DNA from: Fidelibacterota bacterium TCS55
GTDB lineage: Bacteria; Fidelibacterota; Marinisomatia; Marinisomatales; TCS55
Assembly (NCBI GenBank): GCA_905182385.1
Contig: CAJJBS010000152.1
Span: forward strand, 1-11,919
DNA length: 11,919 nucleotides
Reading direction: 5' to 3'
Part shown: piece by piece, positions 7,635 to 11,919 of the stretch
Numbering within the stretch: the stretch's first letter is position 1
Layout of the letters: each line of letters begins with the position of its first letter
Position numbers and translations under genes: made by a program
The notes under the pieces: model-generated
Told to the model about the DNA's origin: nothing
Databases searched by the model: none
What the model saw: the letters and a program-made list of their open reading frames with translations, nothing else

Positions 7635-9638
7635 ATGACAGAGTTTAAACTTAATTCTAGTTTTAATCCTCAAGGTGACCAGCCTCAAGCAATAGATGGC
7701 CTTGTAAAAGGGTTGAATAACGGTGATAATCACCAAGTTTTGTTGGGTATTACAGGTTCTGGGAAAACGTTTACTATAGCAAATGTTATTGAAAAAGTCC
7801 AACGTCCAACTTTGATTATTTCACATAACAAAACTTTGGCGGCTCAACTTTATGGCGAATTCAAACAGCTATTTCCTGATAATGCTGTCGAATTTTTTAT
7901 TAGTTACTACGACTATTATCAACCTGAAGCTTACTTGCCTGTTACAGATACTTTTATTGAAAAGGATATGTCTGTAAATGAAGAAATAGATATACTTAGA
8001 TTAAGAGCAACTAGCTCATTATTAGAAAGAAAAGATGTTATTGTTGTAAGCTCGGTATCATGTATCTATGGTATAGGCTCTCCTGATGAATATAGAGATA
8101 AAGTAATTCATCTAAATCGTGGTATGAAGCTTAATCGCAAACAATTACTAAAAAACCTTGTAAATATTCATTATCTCAGAAATGATACAGCCTTTGAAAG
8201 AAGTACTTTTCGAGTAAGAGGCGATGTTATTGAAATTTACTTATCTTATGAAGATATTGGAATTAGAATAGAGCTTTTTGGAGATGTTGTTGATCAAATT
8301 ATGCGCTTTCATCCTTTAACTGGTGAAGTGCTAAAAGAAATGGATTCAGAATTCATTTACCCTGGAAAACATTTTGTTACAGATCAAGCTACTATTAACA
8401 GAGTCTCTGGAAAAATTCGTAGTGAAATGATACAGCGGTTAGAAAAATTAAGATCAATAGATAAGTTGCTTGAAGCTCAAAGGCTTGAGCAACGAACTAA
8501 TTTTGATTTAGAAATGATGATGGAAGTAGGCTATTGTTCAGGTATTGAAAATTATTCTCGATATTTTTCTGGAAGAAAACCAGGTGAAAGACCCTATACC
8601 TTAATTGATTTTTTCCCTGATGATTTTATTACTGTGATTGATGAATCGCATGTTTCTCTTCCGCAAATTCAAGCGATGTATAATGGTGATCGCGCTCGGA
8701 AGGAAGTTTTAGTAGAACATGGATTTCGTTTACCTAGTGCTTTAGATAATCGTCCAATGAAAATTAAAGAATTTCATGCAAAGCAAAATCAAGTTATTCA
8801 TGTTTCGGCAACCCCTGCAGACAGAGAGCTTGAAATGTCGAAGGGTGTTGTTGTTGAGCAGGTTATTAGACCCACCGGATTATTAGACCCATTAGTTGAA
8901 GTTAGAAAAAGTCATGGTCAGATTGATGATTTAATTGGTGAAATACGTGAACGAATAGAACGAAATGAAAGAACATTGGTTACTACTTTAACAAAACGTA
9001 TGTCGGAAGATTTAAGTGAGTATTTACGAGGTGTTAATTTGCGTGTCCGTTATCTTCACAGTGAAGTTCCTACATTAGAAAGAGTTCAAATATTGAGAGA
9101 TTTACGTTTAGGTGAATTTGATGTTTTAGTTGGAATTAATCTTTTAAGAGAAGGCCTTGATCTTCCAGAAGTATCGTTGGTTGCTGTCATTGATGCTGAT
9201 AAACAAGGATTTCTTCGATCAAGAAGTTCATTAATGCAAACGGCTGGTCGTGCAGCAAGGCATGTTAATGGCCAAGTTATTTTATATGGGGATAAAATAA
9301 CGGATGCGATGGAATATTTAATAAGCGAATCATTAAGAAGAAGAAAAATTCAAAATGATTACAATAAAAAACATGGAATAATACCTCAAACAGTTTATAA
9401 ATCCACAGATCAAATAATGGGAACAACAACAGTTGCTGATTCAAAACATGAAGATGAAGCGCCTGATATATATAAAAATCGTAGAGGTGATGACTTTAGT
9501 AAAATAGATAAAAAATTAGCACTAGATATGATGAGAGAAGAGATGCTTGAATCAGCTGATTCTTTAGATTTTGAACGTGCGGCAAAATTAAGAGATGAAA
9601 TAACACAAATTGAGAAAGAATTATTAAACATATTTTAA
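7635..9638 (+). CDS. uvrB: Excinuclease ABC subunit B
   Basis: A full-length 667-residue UvrB. Seen: FNPQGDQPQAI (10-20); Walker A GITGSGKT (38-45); the beta-hairpin region YYDYYQPEAYLP (91-102), which clamps DNA, followed by TDTFIEKDMSVNEEID; Walker B with DESH (336-339); helicase motif segments TLTKRMSEDL and GINLLREGLDLPE; motif VI QTAGRAAR (535-542); and a C-terminal UVR coiled-coil domain (about 625-665, with LDFERAAKLRDEI) that contacts UvrC. Known role: damage-verifying helicase-like ATPase in nucleotide excision repair; UvrA delivers it to lesions and UvrC cuts. It opens the second plus-strand gene run, after the divergent spacer. No LexA-type operator is evident upstream. The following gene begins 9 bp after its stop. 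Confidence 0.98.
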   Translation: MTEFKLNSSFNPQGDQPQAIDGLVKGLNNGDNHQVLLGITGSGKTFTIANVIEKVQRPTLIISHNKTLAAQLYGEFKQLFPDNAVEFFISYYDYYQPEAYLPVTDTFIEKDMSVNEEIDILRLRATSSLLERKDVIVVSSVSCIYGIGSPDEYRDKVIHLNRGMKLNRKQLLKNLVNIHYLRNDTAFERSTFRVRGDVIEIYLSYEDIGIRIELFGDVVDQIMRFHPLTGEVLKEMDSEFIYPGKHFVTDQATINRVSGKIRSEMIQRLEKLRSIDKLLEAQRLEQRTNFDLEMMMEVGYCSGIENYSRYFSGRKPGERPYTLIDFFPDDFITVIDESHVSLPQIQAMYNGDRARKEVLVEHGFRLPSALDNRPMKIKEFHAKQNQVIHVSATPADRELEMSKGVVVEQVIRPTGLLDPLVEVRKSHGQIDDLIGEIRERIERNERTLVTTLTKRMSEDLSEYLRGVNLRVRYLHSEVPTLERVQILRDLRLGEFDVLVGINLLREGLDLPEVSLVAVIDADKQGFLRSRSSLMQTAGRAARHVNGQVILYGDKITDAMEYLISESLRRRKIQNDYNKKHGIIPQTVYKSTDQIMGTTTVADSKHEDEAPDIYKNRRGDDFSKIDKKLALDMMREEMLESADSLDFERAAKLRDEITQIEKELLNIF

Positions 9639-9647
9639 GATATTAGA

Positions 9648-10850
9648 ATGAGTATTGAACGTATCCAAAAAAAATCCGGTATTATTGGAAGGTCTGATTT
9701 AATTCAGCAAGTCCTTGAAATGATTATGCAAGTTGCGCCTGTAGATATATCAGTCTTAATTACAGGAGAATCAGGTACAGGTAAAGAAATGATTGCTAAG
9801 GCACTTCATCAAAATAGTAAAAGATTTAACGAGTCATTGGTCACCGTAAATTGTGGCGCAATTCCAGAAGGAATTATAGAAAGCGAATTATTTGGCCATA
9901 AAAAAGGTGCTTATACTGATGCTAGAGATGATCGTAAAGGTTATTTTGAAACAGCAAATAAAGGGACGCTTTTTCTTGATGAGATAGGTGAGGCACCTTT
10001 AGAAACTCAAGTCAAGTTACTTCGAGTTCTTGAGAGTGGTGAATTTATGCCAGTTGGAGCATCTAAATCAAAGAGAACAGATGTAAGAGTAATTGCAGCT
10101 ACGAATAAAGATCTTGAAGATCAAGTCACTAAAAATAAATTTAGGCAAGATCTTTATTATCGATTAAAAACTGTTACAATCGATTCGCCACCTCTTCGAA
10201 ATCGTGTTGAAGATATAAGTTTACTTGTTGAAAGGTTTGCGCTTGAATTCACGCGTTCAAATGATATGCTTTATAGAGGATTTATGCCGGAATCTATACG
10301 TGTAATGAAGAACTTTGCATGGAACGGTAATGTTAGGGAACTTAAAAATTTTGTAGAAAGTATAATTGTTTTAGAGAAAGGAGAGCGAATAACTGTTGAA
10401 ATGGTAGAAAAACAACTTGGGGTAAACAAAATAGGAGTGCATGACAATACAGCACTTCCAGTTATTGTTCCTCATTCAGCAGAATCGGCGGAAAGAGAAT
10501 TAATACTTCGACAGCTCTTTTTGCTTCGTCAAGATATTGAATTCTTAAAACAAATAGCGACTGAAAGCGGCTCTATTCAACACCCTGTTGGTGTACCAGT
10601 TATCACAGAAACTAGTGGCGAAGTGAACCCGAGTTTACACATTGAAAAAGATGTGGAAAATTTTATTAAAAATAGTGCAATTGGAGATATTACTATGGAA
10701 GATCTTGAGCGTGAAGTAATAGAACGTACTTTAAAATATTTCAATAATAATCGTCGCGCTTCAGCTAAATCACTAAATATGAGTGAAAGAACTTTATATC
10801 GTAAAATTGATCAATATGGCTTAGAGAGAAAGATTAAGTTAAATGAATAA
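9648..10850 (+). CDS. Sigma-54-dependent transcriptional activator (AAA+ plus Fis HTH, no receiver domain)
   Basis: A 400-residue bacterial enhancer-binding protein that begins directly with its AAA+ domain. Seen: IIGRSDLIQQV (12-22); Walker A GESGTGKE (40-47); GAYTDA (87-92) at the position of the sigma-54-contacting GAFTGA loop; Walker B GTLFLDEIGEAP (106-117); FRQDLYYRL (165-173) with the presumed arginine fingers; PPLRNRVEDI (181-190); GNVREL (227-232); and a C-terminal Fis-type helix-turn-helix (about 350-392, ending MSERTLYRKI). Between them is a linker with a helical, possibly coiled-coil, segment (about 279-306). With no sensory domain, activity is likely set by expression or a partner protein. 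It overlaps lptE by 8 bp, an arrangement I recall from Bacteroidota genomes. Its targets are unknown. Confidence 0.92.
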   Translation: MSIERIQKKSGIIGRSDLIQQVLEMIMQVAPVDISVLITGESGTGKEMIAKALHQNSKRFNESLVTVNCGAIPEGIIESELFGHKKGAYTDARDDRKGYFETANKGTLFLDEIGEAPLETQVKLLRVLESGEFMPVGASKSKRTDVRVIAATNKDLEDQVTKNKFRQDLYYRLKTVTIDSPPLRNRVEDISLLVERFALEFTRSNDMLYRGFMPESIRVMKNFAWNGNVRELKNFVESIIVLEKGERITVEMVEKQLGVNKIGVHDNTALPVIVPHSAESAERELILRQLFLLRQDIEFLKQIATESGSIQHPVGVPVITETSGEVNPSLHIEKDVENFIKNSAIGDITMEDLEREVIERTLKYFNNNRRASAKSLNMSERTLYRKIDQYGLERKIKLNE

Positions 10851-11397
10851 AAATAATATTTTTATAATACTTAGTTTTCTTTTTTCAGGATGCATTTATT
10901 ACTCAATGGCAGGTAGCATACCTGCTCATATAGATTCAATTTCAATACCAATTGTTGAGAATCAAACTGCTGAATTTGGCATGAGCGAATCCGTTACGGA
11001 AAATTTATTACTTAAATTTAATGAGGAAAATATTCTTAGAGTCACTGATGTAGAACAAGCAACTTCTATTCTTAGGGGTACAATAGTACGTGTTACTGAT
11101 GCACCGTATACTTTCACAAAAGAAGAAGCAGTGACAGAATATAGATTTACGGTACATATGAAAGTAGAATGGTTTGATGTTAGAGATGACAAAATCTTAA
11201 TAGAAAAAGAATTTTCAGGCTGGGGTGCTTATGGTTTATCAGGTGATATTAGTTCTGATGCTATCGATAATGATGGAGATGGATTAATTGATAGTGAAGA
11301 TAATAATGAATTTGGTGATCCGCGTGAATTTGCCACTGCAGTAGCTGTAACAAAAATTGCGGAAGATGTTTTGAATGAAATCATGACATCGTGGTAA
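10843..11397 (+). CDS. lptE: LptE-like LPS-assembly lipoprotein
   Basis: A 184-residue lipoprotein. Seen: a signal peptide with lipobox LFSGC, the lipidated Cys being residue 17; then YYSMAGSIPAHIDSISIPIV (19-38), which matches the start of FCB-type LptE proteins (a Y.F.G.S.P...D.I.I pattern); a SILRGTIVRV strand; and a C-terminal helix ending VTKIAEDVLNEIMTSW. Known role: LptE plugs the LptD beta-barrel in the outer membrane and helps deliver LPS to the surface, which fits waaA and the GT9 gene in the same window. Odd: an acidic insertion at 142-153, DNDGDGLIDSED, resembles a thrombospondin type 3 calcium loop. The start lies inside the end of the sigma-54 activator gene (8-bp overlap). Identification rests on pattern and context; LptE is poorly conserved. 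Confidence 0.75.
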   Translation: MNKNNIFIILSFLFSGCIYYSMAGSIPAHIDSISIPIVENQTAEFGMSESVTENLLLKFNEENILRVTDVEQATSILRGTIVRVTDAPYTFTKEEAVTEYRFTVHMKVEWFDVRDDKILIEKEFSGWGAYGLSGDISSDAIDNDGDGLIDSEDNNEFGDPREFATAVAVTKIAEDVLNEIMTSW

Positions 11398-11432
11398 TTT
11401 TAATATTGATTTAACTTAAAAATGTGAGAAGA

Positions 11433-11798
11433 ATGAAAACTACAATTGCAAAACTAAAAGATTTTGAAGGAAAAGAAGTTGTTTTAAGTGGTTGGGTCTA
11501 TAATCTTAGATCAATCGGTAAAATTTGGTTTTTAATATTACGAGATGGCACAGGATTAGTTCAATGTGTTGTTGTAAAAGCAGATATTGAAGAATCAATT
11601 TTTAGCTTGGGGAATAAGTTAACACAAGAATCTTCAGTTACGATAACTGGAGTAGTCCGTTCTGAGCCTCGATCTGTTGGAGGTTACGAACTTGGTGTGA
11701 CCAATATTGAAGTCCATCAAGTTGCTGAAGAATATCCAATCTCACATAAAGAACATGGAACTGACTTTTTAATGAGTAATAGACATCTTTTTTCTTGA
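11433..11798 (+). CDS. asnS: Asparaginyl-tRNA synthetase, N-terminal fragment (gene broken)
   Basis: About 121 residues corresponding to the anticodon-binding OB-fold domain of asparaginyl-tRNA synthetase. Seen: KEVVLSGWVYNLRSIGKIWF, then LRDGTGLVQCVV, ITGVVRSEPRSVGGYEL, and EHGTDFLMSNRHLF, the linker just before the class II catalytic core. A whole AsnRS has roughly 430 residues, so the entire catalytic domain is missing: the frame hits TGA at 11796 and no AsnRS-like sequence is found in the other forward frames afterwards. I prefer the ATG at 11433 (MKTTIAKL) to a GTG at 11424, because family members begin near there. A normal functional gene cannot end here. It is either a rearranged or pseudo gene, or the sequence past about 11790 is misjoined. 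Confidence 0.85.
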   Translation: MKTTIAKLKDFEGKEVVLSGWVYNLRSIGKIWFLILRDGTGLVQCVVVKADIEESIFSLGNKLTQESSVTITGVVRSEPRSVGGYELGVTNIEVHQVAEEYPISHKEHGTDFLMSNRHLFS

Positions 11799-11918
11799 GT
11801 CTAATTTCATTACAGTAAGTGCTTTTTTAATTAAATCTACTTCTTCCTCTGGTTTCTTATATGATAAACTTATCCAATCAAGATGCTTTAATTTAATATC
11901 GATACTTTTTGCATCTAC
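11769..11918 (-). CDS. Possible antisense gene fragment joined to asnS (unrecognised protein)
   Basis: On the minus strand a frame is open from the right edge to a TAA at 11771-11769, giving 49 residues. It reads like real protein: WISLSYKKPEEEVDLIKKAL, then TVMKLDSRKKMSITH, with mixed helix-forming residues and ordinary codon use. The plus strand over the same stretch is low-complexity and unlike AsnRS. The last residues overlap the 3' end of the broken asnS and may be partly foreign to this gene, so its true end could be elsewhere. I do not recognise a domain with confidence; the KKMSITH stretch vaguely recalls KKMxITHYQF segments of large membrane proteins with glycosyltransferase-like architecture. 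Treat it as an internal piece of an unknown gene. Confidence 0.4.
   Translation of the reverse strand, partial: VDAKSIDIKLKHLDWISLSYKKPEEEVDLIKKALTVMKLDSRKKMSITH
11770..11795. other. Probable rearrangement or chimeric junction
   Basis: AsnRS homology on the plus strand stops after RHLF (about 11793), and plausible minus-strand coding begins immediately and continues to the window's end. The bases 11772-11793 can be read sensibly on either strand (MSNRHLF forward, KKMSITH reverse), as expected for a join through short shared sequence. An inverted join of this sort is typical of multiple-displacement amplification chimeras or contig-end misassembly, but a genuine inversion is possible. Confidence 0.5.
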
Positions 11919-11919
11919 T

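Noticed and set aside
7578..7802. Minus-strand open frame of 74 codons over the uvrB start
   Set aside because: It overlaps conserved UvrB codons including Walker A, and its Cys/Arg/Ile-rich translation looks like a shadow frame.
9410..9631. Minus-strand open frame of 73 codons in the uvrB 3' end
   Set aside because: Serine-rich translation antisense to the conserved UVR domain; a shadow.
10962..11192. Minus-strand open frame of 76 codons in lptE
   Set aside because: Antisense to the lptE frame, Ser/Thr/Val-rich without motif; a shadow.
11424..11432. GTG at 11424 as the asnS start
   Set aside because: It would add only three residues (MRR) before MKTTIAKL, where family members normally begin, and it has no better ribosome binding site.
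11799..11919. Simple frameshift restoring asnS in another forward frame
   Set aside because: One forward frame stays open but reads FFLESNFITVSAF and onward, without the LRS or class II core motifs expected after RHL. The minus-strand reading looks far more protein-like.

Overview
The window is an AT-rich (roughly 30% GC by eye), densely packed chromosomal segment from a Gram-negative, LPS-making bacterium. The neighbour pairs ftsY-rimO and sigma-54 activator-lptE, and the near absence of Shine-Dalgarno sites, suggest the FCB group. A marine, streamlined lineage such as Marinimicrobia (SAR406) is my best guess, but this is inference from gene content and style, not a search result.

Layout. 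Positions 2-6943 look like one long plus-strand operon of seven genes. In order they are the 3' part of a polyprenyl diphosphate synthase, a GT9 heptosyltransferase-type enzyme, Kdo transferase (waaA), a two-domain ECF-like ABC ATPase, a CDP-alcohol phosphatidyltransferase, ftsY and rimO. Almost every junction is an overlap (TAATG, ATGA, or 8-11 bp) or a gap of a few bases, so translational coupling is likely. One small minus-strand gene (6949-7428, exported SnoaL-like) converges on rimO. A 206-bp AT-rich divergent spacer (7429-7634) precedes a second plus-strand run: uvrB, a receiver-less sigma-54 activator, the lipoprotein lptE and the start of asnS.

Themes. Several genes serve the cell envelope: a prenyl carrier (possibly), LPS inner core (GT9, WaaA), phospholipid headgroups, membrane protein targeting (FtsY) and LPS export (LptE). 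The rest are housekeeping: RimO, UvrB and AsnRS.

Most notable points. (1) The ABC protein has one fully canonical and one fully degenerate composite ATP site. (2) The lptE product carries a thrombospondin-3-like acidic calcium-loop motif. (3) The sigma-54 activator has GAYTDA in place of GAFTGA. (4) asnS stops abruptly after about 120 codons and runs into what looks like the antisense strand of an unrelated gene, a probable rearrangement or chimeric join close to the window's right edge. I see no CRISPR array, tRNA, rRNA, insertion sequence or clear novel defence system.
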